Assembly (NCBI GenBank): GCA_026122225.1
Contig: JANEZZ010000982.1
Span: forward strand, 863,501 to 927,500
Source: Heloderma charlesbogerti
Taxonomy: Eukaryota; Chordata; Lepidosauria; Squamata; Helodermatidae
Reading direction: 5' to 3'
Length of the DNA stretch: 64,000 nt
In this document: piece after piece, positions 22,585 to 34,344 of the stretch
Position numbering within the stretch: position 1 is the stretch's first letter
Layout of the letters: every line of letters begins with the position of its first letter
Position numbers and translations under genes: made by a program
Notes under the pieces: model-generated
Databases searched by the model: none
What the model was told of the DNA's origin: nothing
Seen by the model: the letters and a program-made list of their open reading frames with translations, nothing else

Positions 22585-22800
22585 TAGGGATGGATTGGTA
22601 GAGCAGTCTATTTCTGGTTTGTGTCAGTTTTGCATGGGTTCATTCATAAGTTTGTTCCATCCCAATTCAGCATTAATCTGCAAAACATACACACACACAA
22701 ATATTCATATTTAGATATGCCTTTAAACATTCATTTAAATACATATATTTGATACGACATCCCGCAACTGAGACAAATGTTAGCAATTTGGTGTAACATA
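22585..22800. mobile_element. Possible hAT-like MITE related to 10391-10768
   Basis: It starts TAGGGATGGATTGG. The first 70 bp match, inverted, the right end of the copy near 10768. The right border is unclear. Confidence 0.45.
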
Positions 22801-22842
22801 GCTTTTCATGGCTAGCAAAGGTTAATAGATCTTGAATTCAGT

Positions 22843-23029
22843 CAGTGGAAGCTGGTGGCTCCAATGTCGGAGAGGTAGTGAATCTGCTTCAGGTTTCAGT
22901 CAGAACTCTAAAGGAGGTATCCAAGCTGTTTTGCAGGTTGGATAGCTCCTTTAGAGTTCTGACTGGTTCTGACTGTAACCCGGAGCAGGTGCACCACCCC
23001 ACTGACATTGGAGCCACCAGCCTCTACTG
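22843..23029. mobile_element. Foldback hAT MITE, CAGTGGAGG family, next to SOX5 exon A
   Basis: 187 bp with CAGTGGAAGCTGGTGGCTCC and GGAGCCACCAGCCTCTACTG ends and the perfect duplication AATTCAGT (22835-22842, 23030-23037). Almost the whole element folds back on itself (AACTCTAAAGGAGGTATCCAA pairs with the AGCTCCTTTAGAGTT segment). It ends 285 bp before the SOX5 exon. Confidence 0.92.
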
Positions 23030-23314
23030 AATTCAGTGGTGTATGTTTGGGGTTTTAATTGTTTTCCAATGTGGTAGAATAATACCCGTAGCTGTCAGCA
23101 TGGCCTTACTAAACCATGCAGCACATTTACCGCCTTAACAGGGCCTTCTCTCCCCTCATCAAGAGAAGTGCAGTAGCATTGCACCCAGCACTGTATGATG
23201 TATTTTAAAAACCGTATTGAATATCTGAAGGGCTCTATTTTGTCTCTGGTGATGTGACAGAAATAGCATCATCCAATTTGTCTCACCTACTTGGTCTTCT
23301 TGTGCCCATTTTAG

Positions 23315-23492
23315 GATGACGTGGCCCAGCCACTGAACCTCTCAGCAAAACCCAAGACAACTGACAGCAAGTCTCCCACGTCGCCCACCTCCCCTCACAT
23401 GCCAGCACTGAGAATAAACAGCGGGAGCAGCTCACTTAAATCTTCTGTGCCGGCAACGTTAGCTAATCCTTCAGCCAGAGTCAACACAATAG
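23315..23492 (+). CDS. SOX5: SOX5 coding exon A (PLNLS motif and Ser/Thr/Pro linker)
   Basis: This is an internal coding exon of SOX5, a SoxD-family HMG-box transcription factor that acts in the nucleus in chondrocyte, neural and neural-crest development. The acceptor AG is at 23313-23314 and the donor GTAAGT starts at 23493. The exon is 178 nt; its first codon is GAT and it ends one base into a Gly codon. The protein begins [14 protein letters not shown] and contains repeated SPTSPTSP and the segment [10 protein letters not shown], which I recognise from SOX5 rather than SOX6 or SOX13. PLNLS (23330-23344) is a CtBP-type corepressor motif; in the paralogue SOX6 the equivalent motif binds CtBP2. 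The last residues before the junction, SARVNTI, continue in frame into exon B. Compared with the mammalian protein as I remember it, the second half has several substitutions, which fits a distant amniote. The HMG box is not in this exon or window. Confidence 0.95.
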
Positions 23493-23550
23493 GTAAGTCC
23501 TCTTCCTATTAGTTTTTGGCAGAGGAGCCCTGTTGTCAGGGCCTGATGAG

Positions 23551-24716
23551 GAGAGATGTGCAACTAAGCAAAACTCAAGCTTGATGGAATTCTGTGAATT
23601 CCATCTTGAAGGTCACTCCAAGTCAAGTCTGTATCAGATTGCAAGGTTTGGGTTTTTGTTTTGTTTTTCTTATCGCACAAAAATCAGTCTGTATTTTAAT
23701 GTGTATTTTTACAAACCTACATATCAGTTTTGCACATCTTTGGAATGCATGCATTCTTCTGCCATTGATTAAAGCGAATTTGTTCACATTTTTCAAAAGT
23801 ATGCATTTCTATGCATATTTTTCAAATATGCGCATGCTGTCGAACACATTTTTGGGGATCTGCAAATCACATTGCAAGCTCGGAAATGTATGGGCTTCCA
23901 CCACAGACTGCATCCGAGTCCATGTTCTGTCCAGAAGATGGGTAAATCCTAGAGCTGTGCACAAATGGCTTCTCAACATTCCCCAGCCTATTTGTGGGCA
24001 GAGAAAAGTGTGTGGGGGGACAATTTCACTGAATTTCACCTAAGGGAGGAGTAATTCTGCAACAGTCTCTCACAGATAGGGCTCGCTTTTGGCAGGGGTT
24101 GAAGCACAGTCCCCCCCCCCCCGGGGTTTTAGCTTATTTCACTGCACCTGCAAGTGGCCACAGCATCAACTATGTTAAGGCTTCCATTTTTCTGAGGCAG
24201 AATTTTGCGTTTCTTTTGGTTTTTGAGCTTACCTAATCACTGGAAGGTGGCCGAGGGTGCTGTGTGTGTTTTCTCTCTCTATTACCCACATTTCCATTGC
24301 TCTGCAGCCTCCCAGGCCATCTGCCGTTCCTGAATGAAAAAGCCCCATGGGAGGAATTGCCTCATGATGTCTTCCTCATGATGGCTGTAACTGAAGTGCG
24401 GGAGGCCGAGGAGGCTACAGGCTGCCACAGAGATTATTGTACAATGAATCACTGTACATTCCATGGCCACCTCATAAGTATATTAAGCTCCATGGCCACC
24501 TCATAAGTAAAGTAAGCACAAAATCCCCAAACGCAGTCCATGAGACTTTCTCCAAAATGTCTTCTCCTTTGAATTTCTTTTTGAAAGCAATTTCTTTTCC
24601 ATCAAATTGAATGAGAATGGTAAAAAAAAAAAAAAAAATTGTGGGAGAAATTTTTGGCACAGCACTAGTAAATCCTGTTCAAAAGTGAACTGAAACAACT
24701 TTCCCATACATCTTTA
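23551..24716. mobile_element. hAT MITE (TAGGGGTGTGCAAA family) containing another hAT
   Basis: The outer element's left end is GAGAGATGTGCAAC and its right end is ACATCTTTA. The duplication is CTGATGAG / CTGATCAG (23543-23550, 24717-24724; 7 of 8). The interior matches 16430-16846. It is split by the inner element 23950-24667 and starts 58 bp after the SOX5 exon. Confidence 0.85.
23950..24667. mobile_element. hAT MITE nested in 23551-24716
   Basis: Ends TAGAGCTGTGCAC and GGCACAGCACTA; perfect duplication GTAAATCC (23942-23949, 24668-24675), a sequence belonging to the outer element. Same family as 3195-3868, inverted relative to it. Confidence 0.92.
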
Positions 24717-26643
24717 CTGATCAGGCCCTTCCTTTGACAAGGAAGCCTGCAACAGCCTGCCCTCCTCAAGGACTGATGTAGGCCCCTGCCTTGAAGTTTT
24801 CACATTTCATTTAGAAAAGAAAGTTTGTCTCCAGAACTGAGCCAAATGTCCATTGTGGAAAATAGTTGGCTTAAAAAGTGGGGGGGGGAGTGAAAACGAG
24901 TATCCCAAAACTGAGGGCTGATGTGGGACAGCCAACTTCTCCACATGTTTCAGCATTGACAGTGTTTCCTTTTATTTTATTTTACTTTTTGTAACTTTTC
25001 TTTAGCTATGTGGAGATGTTCACTGCCTCCTTCATCAGCCCTATGTTTTGGGACACACATTTTCACGCACCCACCCGCCCCACACACACCCATTTTGAAG
25101 CCAAGTGTTTTCCATGGATAGTTTTTATAGCCTCCCTCCCAAAATGGATCAAAAGTGCCTCCTCCATTTTCACCACACAAAAATGGTGGGTAGCACATTT
25201 GGGGTTGCCATTTCACATCAGCACTCATTTATGTAGTGCTTTTTGAACTTTCAAAGCACTCTAAATTAGAGCAACCCGGCATTTTGGCTATGGAAGCAGG
25301 CAGTTCCCAAGTCATCATGGTCCTAGACTGTTTCAGGCCCCCAAGGCCCAGAAGCGAATGGCTATTAGGTGTAGATAAAATTGTAAGATAAAAATAATAT
25401 AATCAGAACACTGCATATGATATGATCCTTGGTCTGCTGCATTCTGAACCACATGAAGCTTCCAAAGATTTTTCAGAGGCAGTCCCGCAATATCCCAAAT
25501 AAAATATACCTAATTTTGTAAAAAAAAAAAAATGGTCCAAGGTTCTCTATAATGCTAGCTCCCAACTTTTCCCCAACTCTGCATCTGGTGGATATTTACT
25601 CTGGTGCAAGGGGCCTTGGATGTGCACAGGTATCATTGGGAACTCCTGGATGCACAAAAGGGTTCCAGGGAGCTGTTGGGGTAAACCTACAAATATACCC
25701 CAGATGTACTCCTCTACAACAGGCTTAAGCACTCTAAGCAGGTTTGGTCAGCCTCAGAATAGCTGCACGCTCTCCTTAATTTTTCAGATAAAAACTTTTC
25801 TTTCCCATTTTCTGGTATCTTTCCTATTTGGAATCCTTGCCATTTCTCCCCCTCCCTTTCGGGGAAATGTAGATTTTGAAAGGCTGTACCTGTAATGAGT
25901 GATAATGTAATTGGATAAAAGCTGTGAGGATGACTGGAGTTGTAAAGGTCACTCTTGTAAGGAGAATTAATGTGTTATACCATTAATAAACCATGGGAAA
26001 CTGTGGACCAAAAGATAACATACTTAAGTTATTGTTAATGACATAGACTTCACTGCCATATATCTTTGCAGGACAGATATAGAAAGGGACTTTTTGAGGT
26101 TACAAAATGGTATCGCTGTGCATGCTGTCTAGGATAACAGAGCCTAGTGATTTCCCTCTTTCCTATAAGGAGGGGGGATTTTTTGCTGGTAGTTACCTGT
26201 TGAGTTACAGTTAGTGGAAGGTAGAAGACCAAATTGTGCTATGTGCTGTTGACCCAGGGTGGCCATGTAGGCATACACCCCCTCCCCGCAAAAAGGGGGA
26301 GAGGAAACGCATCACCAAAAAAGAGGACAAAAGGACACTGATTTTCATGGGCCAATTTAGATGTACAGATGTACATTTAGAAATGATGACTATATATTTA
26401 AATAGAAATGCAACGCAAGTCGTGATTAAGGTGACTGGACGACATGTGTGCCTTGCTCAGCCTGCTGTCAAAGTGCTAACTGCTGATGGGCAACTTCAAG
26501 GCCAGCTGGGCAGCTCTTCAAATAGAGGACTGTCATCTGTAAAGTCAGACACAGGCAGACCCATACCCAGCCTGAAAGTTCTTGGGGGGCTGCCAAAAAA
26601 TGGTCATCTGGTTTACAGGCCTTTTAATGACAAATCTGTAACC
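24717..26643. other. SOX5 intron A-B, mostly unassigned
   Basis: No coding sequence. 25425-25505 is an antisense L2 fragment (CTGCATTCTGAACCACATGAAG, CAGAGGCAGTCCC). The remainder shows no recognised family. Confidence 0.5.
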
Positions 26644-27108
26644 TAGGGATGGCACGGGCACCTGATTCCATCCAGGAATCTGGCGGAAACCCCCTGCCTG
26701 TACCCCAGAACCCCACTTGCCTACCCCTGCCCCTACTCTCCCCTGCCCAAACTCAGCGAGCGGCCAATACTCATCCCAGTGCCCCCATTGAGCTCTGTGG
26801 TCGACATTTTTGGGAAAATAAAATGGCAAACACAAAAATGTGCATATCTCCATATGTGTGAAAATGCGCATGTTTGCAAAGGTGCATATTTGTGTATGCA
26901 CAAAAATATTTGCAAATAGCACATTTTTGCGATTGCCATTTTATTTTTAAAAATGGTGACCACAGAGCTTGATGAGGCCACTGAGGTGAGTGCGGGCCAC
27001 TCATTGCATGCAGGAGGGGCTCGAGCATGGTCTGGGGACTGGTGAGTGGGGGCAGGACCTGGGCAGGTGCCCAGACAACCCAGGCGGGGGTGGGTTCGCA
27101 CATCCCTC
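26644..27108. mobile_element. hAT MITE, family TAGGGATGGCACGGGCACC
   Basis: Ends TAGGGATGGCACGGG and GGGTTCGCACATCCC; duplication CTGTAACC / CTGTAAAC (26636-26643, 27109-27116; 7 of 8). The core is an imperfect palindrome of TGCGCATGTTTGCAAA-like repeats. A relative is at 53816-54316. Confidence 0.85.
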
Positions 27109-27677
27109 CTGTAAACTGTTTTTTAAAATTGTTTGTTCATTAAAAAAATTAGGGGGGCAGAGAAAATTTAGGGGGGCAGGCTCTAGCCCACCTCTAGTTA
27201 CAGGCCTGCACATTAGCACCCTGCCTTGGCCATTTGCAATGTCAGCAACCTATACACACATCTAAAATATAACACTGAATTCAGTTGTCAGCCACTTCCT
27301 TGGTAAATCCCAGCCACCAGGACAGAAATATCTGATGCTGCTTCTGAACTATTTTATTGTGTCTACTTTTATTTAGCAAATTTATACCCCACTCTTTGGA
27401 CAATAGTCTCCTAGGGCAGATAATATAAGGTTAACACAGTAAAACAAAAATGATACAATAATCTATCACACAAACAGGAGTGGAAAGCAATACTAGCCAG
27501 CAGTGGGGGTCAAAGTCCAGGGCCCCACAGCCCCAAGGACCCCCCAGCTGACCATCAAGAGAACAGCAGGTGATGGGGGAAGCAGCAAACAAACCCACAG
27601 TCAGCACCTGGACCTGCATGAGTATACTGGAGCTGACGCTGGTCACCACAGCACCCATCATCATCATCTTTTTATAA
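27109..27677. other. Intron, no gene seen
   Basis: 27340-27415 looks like an antisense LINE tail (AAATTTATACCCCACTCTTT). The rest is unassigned. Confidence 0.4.
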
Positions 27678-27930
27678 TGGAGAACCAGTGTGGTGTAGTG
27701 GTGAAAGTGTTGGACTGGGAGCCAGGAGATCCGGGTTCTAGTCCCCACTCGGCCATGGAAGCTCACTGGGTGACTTTGGGCCAGTCACACTCTCAGCCCA
27801 ACCTACCTCACAGGGTTGTTGTTGTGAGGATAAGATAGAGAGGAGGAGGATAATGTATATCCCACCTTGGGTTCCTTGCAAGAGGGGAAAAAAGGTGGGA
27901 TATAAATGCAATCAATCAATCAATCAATCA
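27678..27930 (+). mobile_element. Sauria-type tRNA SINE with (AATC)n tail
   Basis: Head GAACCAGTGTGGTGTAGTGG, B-box region GGGTTCTAGTCCCC, body TGGGTGACTTTGGGCCAGTC, 3' end AAAGGTGGGATATAAATGCA, then six or seven AATC units. It is essentially full length and little diverged. Confidence 0.93.
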
Positions 27931-28972
27931 ATCATCACAAAGTAGTAGGGATGTCGCAGATTAAGGTGGAGAATTTCAAGAAGCTACTTGCAAACAGCTC
28001 TAAAAATAACAGTAACGCACTGCCTCTCATCTTTTTCGGTTATGTTCCTCAACTATAAAATTGCAACTTGGCAATCCCCACCGCTAAACGCATTTTGTGT
28101 AATGCAGTTCCCTTTTCCTGTCAATGATTTGCCACCAACCCTAAGGGGCAGGGGGGACATATTCTACTGGCATCTATATTAATTATTTTTCCTGCACACC
28201 AGCATCTTGGCAGCTCCTGGAAAACATAAGGGATGCTTGCCTCCCCCACCCCCTTTCGTTCGCTGCCTGGTGCCAAAAGTTCTCAAAGATAGCAGTGCTT
28301 AGACCGGGGAGGGGAACACACCCATATAATCTGGAGGAGGGTGAGGCATCTTGTTCTTAAGCAAACTCTTCTGGAAAGAGAGGATAATACCGCTTATAAG
28401 CACCATACCTGCTTTAATCAAGACCACCAGGGTACTTGTGGGCAACTCTTTGTCAGGTTTGCTGCTTGACAAAGACAGTGATAATGCCACTGTGGATGTT
28501 TGTTAACTTGTTTCCAGGTGTGAGAATTAATCCCACCATGTCTGCATTCATTGGGAAACATACTGCGTAGTTTGCCTGATATATCTACAGACTTGTGCAA
28601 GTGCTGGAACACATGATCAGAAAAGTCACTGGGGTGTACCATTTTAACCCGCAGCGGTAGAGTCACATATTTGAATACTGCCCAACCTCCTCCTCCTCAT
28701 CATCATCAAAAATTTACTTTCAATAGAAAGTTAGCCATGTCAAGGAGAAGGCTAGGCTAAAATGGTTCTCTGTGACTGGCTACCTTTCTGTGTGCAAAGA
28801 GGTATGGGTGTTTTTACTGCAAACAAACATTCAGACATGTGATCTCTTGCCTGCAGTCTGAAATGGTAGAGCCCAGTATTCTCTTGATCATATTATTCAG
28901 TTCTGATAATGAGCCCATTTGCAAGTTTGAACAGGGAATCAAACTCATGAAACTAAACTGGTTTGAACCGTT
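27931..28972. other. Intron, no gene seen
   Basis: No repeat family was recognised with confidence; the TCC/TCA repeats at 28689-28710 are low complexity. Confidence 0.4.
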
Positions 28973-29573
28973 TGTCAAGATTGGGCCCAGGCTCCCTGAT
29001 TTGCTTTCTGACTTGGATTCAGATTTGGAAGTGGATCTAGAAGAAGCCCAGCTAGGACAGGGAGTGGTGGAGGAAATTCCCCAAGACTCTCCAGGAGTCA
29101 GTGAGATACCTTCCCAGGGGTTTATTGACCAGGAGGGCCAGGCTCAGAGACCATCTTCCCCAGTCCTCATGGAAACTTGGTCTCTGCCAGAGGGGGAGGA
29201 AGGACCAGCATCATCAGAGGCTAGAGCTCACCACTGGGTTAAGCAGGCGGAGCTGAGAGGAGGTGGGAGGCTTTCCACCAGAGTGGCAGCCAGTCAGAAG
29301 TTGAGTCAAGAGAACCCTCCCTGAAGGGAGGAACCCAGAAAAGCTTGTGGGGCATGGTGAAAGATCTGTTCAGTAGTTGAAAGGCAAGTGGCCTGTTTCA
29401 GGAGTTCTCTTAACAAAGGCTCTGTTCTATTAATGAGGCCCAGAGGGCAGCTCCCAGGCTGTATAGTCACTTTAGCTGTGAAGAGTGCCTATTAACTGAA
29501 TAAAGAGCTTGTGGGTTGCTAAACAAGTCTCTGTTGCTTCGCTACTCCATGGGAAGGCTTGGAATCCCTGACA
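28973..29573 (+). mobile_element. Possible solo LTR
   Basis: About 600 bp beginning TGTCAAGATT and ending CCCTGACA, so the ends are TG...CA with a 5-bp inverted match. A polyadenylation signal AATAAA lies at 29499-29504, followed by GTGGGTTGC and a TGTTGCTT stretch, the layout of an LTR R-U5 region. No internal retroelement genes flank it, and no clean target duplication is visible. An open frame at 28839-29324 overlaps it and has no recognised domain. The family is unknown. Confidence 0.45.
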
Positions 29574-30061
29574 CCTTGCATGGGAGCCTCACCATCCTTC
29601 CCAAGTATTCCATCATGATCTTGAAGTTTGATCTAGTATCATTCTGTTAAATAGATCCCCCTTCTCTCTGCACATGCTGTGCAAGAATTTGGGAGGGGGG
29701 TCCAAGATTGTCAATTATGAGCTTTAATAAAGGATGAAGGCTCGAGCAACCATCTTCTTTAAATTTCAAGTATACCTTCCAGTTGATAATATGCAATGCG
29801 TCTCTTCCAATGTCAGGCTTCAAAAGCCATTCTGTGCATTATGCAAAATGAGAACATAGACTTGGGATCCCTTCTTACATTACCATTTGTATGTTCCCAA
29901 ATGTGGCATTTGCCATAAGTAAGAGACACATCATAGACTGGTAACAAGGATGCTGAGGAAGCCAGATCATGGCTTGTATCACATTAGATTGTGGGTGGGG
30001 AGCATTCATATTTTTGAACATTCTCCCCACATTTTTTTTTCTTTAAAAACCTCCATGTAGT
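29574..30061. other. Intron, nothing recognised
   Basis: No repeat or gene was identified. Confidence 0.4.
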
Positions 30062-30499
30062 TAGGGTAGGGATGTTGGAGAAATCCACAACATAAAAAAA
30101 ATGGGTCTGGATTTTCATGAATCTGACACGTGGATTCTGCAGCAGGCCGGCCTTTCCCCCATTGTGGCAGATTCTGTGGACATGAGGACAGGTTTTCTAA
30201 CGTTCCCAAATTTTGCCCAAATTTCATTGTAGAAAAGTATGCACAGTGTTTTAAAAAACAGCCCAAAGTGTGCATTTCCCCTATAGGCTAAAGCATGAAA
30301 ATGTGCATTTGTGGGGTAAATTTGAGCATTTTCGCATGTGCGAAATTGCACAAATGCATATCTGCGCAAATGTGAATTCGCACAAATTTTGAAACACAAA
30401 AAAATCCAATTCTGCCGATGGGCAGATGATAGAGTGAAAGGTGCCCGAAAATCCACAAAACACAGATGGAATGATTTTTACACAATCCGTACATCCCTA
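30062..30499. mobile_element. hAT MITE, family TAGGGATGTTGGAGAAATCC
   Basis: Perfect duplication CATGTAGT (30054-30061, 30500-30507). The left terminus carries a 5-bp doubling (TAGGGTAGGGATG); the right end is CCGTACATCCCTA. The core has palindromic GCGCAAATGTGAATTCGCACAA-like repeats (about 30330-30390). Confidence 0.9.
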
Positions 30500-30943
30500 C
30501 ATGTAGTAAACTTTTGCCTAGTCCTCTCGTTGATATGCTAATTTATTACATGCAGGGAACTTTTCATGTGACTGAGGGAATTTTAAAATAAGATGCCCAC
30601 CCTCCTGGAGTGGTACCATCCTGAACATCTCAGGCCTGCATCAACAAATGCAGGACAATGAGGAGGTACAGTAGGCTGCACAATTTGAAACGGTGGCAGG
30701 GGGGTCATATTTTTGAATGTCAAGAATTAATATAAGTGCCAGTAGAAACTAGCACAGCAGGGAAAAGGCTGAGCTCAAACTTTTCTCTCTGATGTGTTTT
30801 GTCTTCTATTTTTCAGGGAGGGATGTATGTATTTCGTTTTAAAGCTAAGGGGGCATTCACAGAAGGCATCCCTCACATGCAGGATGAAGTCTGCTGTCCC
30901 ACCTCATGTTGCTGCAGGTTTAGGCCAAGCTATGGTCCATGAC
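30500..30943. other. Intron, nothing recognised
   Basis: No repeat or gene was identified. Confidence 0.4.
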
Positions 30944-31355
30944 TAGGGATACTGGAGAAATTCAAGACAGACTAAAATGAGCTTGGATTTCTAAGAATCC
31001 AACCTGCGGAATCCTCTGCAGAGTGTCTCCCTCAGGCCATGGCAGAGTCCGTGGACTTTTGGATTTATTTATTTTTTTACTTTCCTGAAATTTATGCATA
31101 TAAATTTGTAGAAAAATCCGTAAGTTTCTGCTGAGGAAACATTGAATGGAATGGGGGACAATACGCCAAATGTTACGTACTAAAGTAAAATATGTAAATA
31201 CTTACGTAAATGCTTACATAATTATTTACGTATTTTTTCGCATGACGAAAAAAAGATATTTTTTCATCTGTCTGTGGGCAGACGGCAGAACAAAGGGCAC
31301 CTGACAATCTGTGAAACACAGACAGGGCAAATTTTACACAGTCTGTACTTCCCTA
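30944..31355. mobile_element. hAT MITE related to 30062-30499
   Basis: Ends TAGGGATACTGGAGAAATTC and GTCTGTACTTCCCTA; duplication TCCATGAC / TCTATGAC (30936-30943, 31356-31363; 7 of 8). The core carries TACGTAAATACTTACGTAAA-type repeats (31165-31235). Confidence 0.85.
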
Positions 31356-31370
31356 TCTATGACAGGGGCA

Positions 31371-33119
31371 GGGAACATGTGTCCCTCTAGATGTTGCTGG
31401 GATGATGGGAATTGCAGCCCAATAACACTCGGAGGACTGCATCCCCATCCTCATCCATGACCTTATTCTGTGTTATGCATAGAACAGCTCTCACCAAGGC
31501 TGCTCCGCCCACACGAATTGGAAGCTTCCCAAACTCCTAGGTTTCAGTTTCTAAAAGAAGCAAGAATTGCCAACTCCAGTTCTTTCGAAATGATTTTTAA
31601 AAGCATTAAAAAAAAAACACCACCACACACACAAAAGCAACAGCCAAAACCTTCCAGCCGTGCTAGTCTGAACTAATCTGACACCAGCTTCTCTCCCCTG
31701 TAATGTTTCAAAGCGGAGCGCAAGGAGACAATGTTGTACATTCTTTGGCAATCATTAGATCAGATAGAAGGCGCAAGCAATACAGCAAGGATGTGTAATC
31801 TGACATGATTAGACAAGGCTCTTTAGGAACAGAACATTCATAATTGAGACAAAAGAAAAGAGTATTAATAACACTTTCCTAACACGGCAGTTAGCCATTT
31901 TATATTTCCTTTCTTTAATCTTAGTGTTTTTCAACAAATCATGGGATTTAATAGCGTGTTTTGGCAGATTAGAGGATTTATGGCCCAGATGTTTTTTGTT
32001 CTAAAAATGGATTAGGGTGTAAAGTTTGCTGGAATCCATGGAACATGTTGAGGCAAGCCGGTCATTTTGCGTATGATTAGTGCCAGCCTTCTGTCTCACA
32101 GCCCCTCCATCTGTTCCAATTCACCAATGGATCTGGTTAGATTTAGCCTCATGTCACAAACAGAAGCCCCTTTTCTGGGCAATTTCATATTACAGTTTTC
32201 AGGGCTTTAATTTATTTATTTTTTTATGTTGTGTTGATGCCCTAGTTTAAAAGATATGGAGAAAGTGACCAAGAATGTGGGAAGGAGCAAAATGGCAGCA
32301 AAATGCTTGATATTAGTTACTCCCCCCACACACACACATATACACACACACATCTAGACCCAGGATCTTGAGTCTTTATACCTACCCGCCTTGCAAGCTG
32401 CAAAACACAATCTTAATGTAGATCTTAATGAGTATAATTTATGACAGGCTAGAGCAGTGTGGTGGGTGGGGGTGGAAGGGGGGGTAGCATAGGAAGGCAG
32501 AAAAAAAGAAATCCAAGTGATACATTTAGAGTTAAAGAATATGAGTGAATGTTTGTAATGTTTTAAAGGGGAATTGTTTCAGCCGCTACTGCAGCTAGGC
32601 TGTGTGTGTGTGTGTGTGTGTGTGTGAACTGCAGCCAAAGAATGGAGCATCGAACCCAGCATTAGTGAATTGAGAATCAATCTAATGTATGCTGCCCTGT
32701 AGTTCCTTACGTGTTTTTTAATGACAGGTAGTGCATTGAGGGGGGGTGGGGGTGCGCACGCTTGATGGGATCACATTCTATAGCAGAGTTTTATCTGCTC
32801 AGCCATCATATCTCATAGCATCATCACATGTGCTTTATTAAGGTATTTGTTGTGAGGGTTCAGGAAGCAAAGTAAGATATTTTAATTCCCCCCCCCGCCG
32901 CCCATCCACATACACGCTGCAATTAATAAGCCTGCCCTATCTGCTCAGGCAGATGGAATTATGTTTTCAGAATTTACTGTCCAACATTTTATTTTAATAC
33001 AGTGTGGCAACAGTAGAAATGTGCAGTGTTGGGTGCTGTGCAGGACAGACCTAGTTCCTACCCAGTGGACACATTATCTGAGTGGCACACATAGGTAAGG
33101 GGGACAAATGCCACAAAGG
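31371..33119. other. SOX5 intron with a repeat-poor block
   Basis: 31375-31430 is a fragment of an old element (CCTCTAGATGTTGCTGGGATGATGGG type). 31690-32250 lacks recognisable repeats and is a candidate conserved non-coding block. (TG)n lies at 32601-32626 and short (CA) tracts near 32328-32350. No gene. Confidence 0.4.
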
Positions 33120-33335
33120 GTCATTTTCCGCAGGCAGAGGTTAGGTGGGCAGCAACCAGGGAAAAGGCCTTTTCCGTGGTGGCACTTCAACTCTGGAATG
33201 TTCTTCCCCAGGCTTCTCACTTCACGCCCAGTTTAATGAGCTAACACTTTTCTATTGGCCTAGGCTTTTATTGTTGAACTTGCTGCTACCTTTGAGTTTT
33301 TATCTATGGCTTTGCTAACTGATTTTAAAGAACAT
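33120..33335 (+). mobile_element. L2-type LINE 3' fragment
   Basis: GGGAAAAGGCCTTTTCCGTGG and TCTGGAATGTTCTTCCCCAGG correspond to the L2 AFSVVA-LWN block; a T-rich tail follows. Confidence 0.65.
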
Positions 33336-33654
33336 AAAAATGCTCTTGCTGGCCCATGTAGCCCAGTATAAGGTCCATGTAGTCAGGTATACTCTCTTTG
33401 CAAATGGAAGTTCCATTCAGGTACTATGGTATGCATTGTTAGCTCTGCTCTCTATGAATTTTCCTTCTTTCCTTTTCTTACTAGTGGCCCTTACCATAAC
33501 TTTGGTAGTAGATTTATTCAGTTATTTACTTGTTGTGTAAAGAAATATGTTGTTTTTTTTACTGAACGTTACTCCCAGTTACTTACAACACAATCCCATC
33601 CAAACTTGCTTGAAAACTCAGTGGGGCTTACTTCTGAGTAAACATGCACAGGGT

Positions 33655-34164
33655 AGGGATGTCCATCATGGGGAAATCTGGCCCTTTTTAGACTTGCCAG
33701 ATTTCCCCAAAGCCCCCAGTTTGACTTACATTTGCGAGCCAAGCCACAGGTGTTTCCCCGAAATCTGGGAGGTTTTCTCAGGTTTTTTTTTTCTTCAGTC
33801 AACATTTGCACAAATTACAGCTGCAGTTTGCATAATTTGCACAGATTTTGGCCATAATTTGTGTAATTTGCGCGATTGCATCCATAATTTACTTGATTTG
33901 CGTAAATTGCAGCTGCGTTTTGCACAAATTAAAGCCACAATTTGAGTTAATTAAGCAAAGTACAGTTGGAATTAGCTTAATTTGTGCAAATTGCAGCTGC
34001 AGTTTGCCCAAATGTCAATTTAAGGGGGACAAAACTGAAAAATCTGCGAGCTGGCCTGATCTGATGCGGATCACGTCAGGCCAGCTTGTGGGTAGGCAAG
34101 CCGAAGTCCGGGGAGCTGAGCTCATGAAAGCTCAGCAACCTTCATCCCCTGGATGGATTCCTGT
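33655..34164. mobile_element. hAT-like MITE with TTTGCACAAATT core (right end lost)
   Basis: It begins TAGGGATGTCCATCATGGGG. The core is a run of degenerate TTTGCACAAATTGCAGC units (33800-34010), and it ends in CCCCTGGATGGATTCC without the final terminus. It aligns in inverted orientation with 37400-37855. Confidence 0.75.
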
Positions 34165-34275
34165 TCTGTTAGCTTGATTGGGTGCACTGTCTCCTAACTC
34201 TTTGGGGCAAGAGACTGTATATATTACTTAAGGTTTAGGTGGTCCAGGAAAGATTTTGTGGAATATACACTACCC

Positions 34276-34344
34276 ATGCATTGAGCAGGGGGTTGGACTC
34301 AATGGTCTTATAGGCCCCTTCCAACCCTACTATTCTATGATTCT
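34276..34344 (+). mobile_element. CR1 LINE 3' end
   Basis: GAGCAGGGGGTTGGACTCAA through CCTTCCAACCC and ATTCTATGATTCT is the CR1 terminal octamer-repeat end. Confidence 0.85.

Noticed and set aside
28839..29324. 161-codon acidic open frame (Asp/Glu-rich start)
   Set aside because: It overlaps the possible LTR and has no recognised domain; composition alone is not evidence for a gene.
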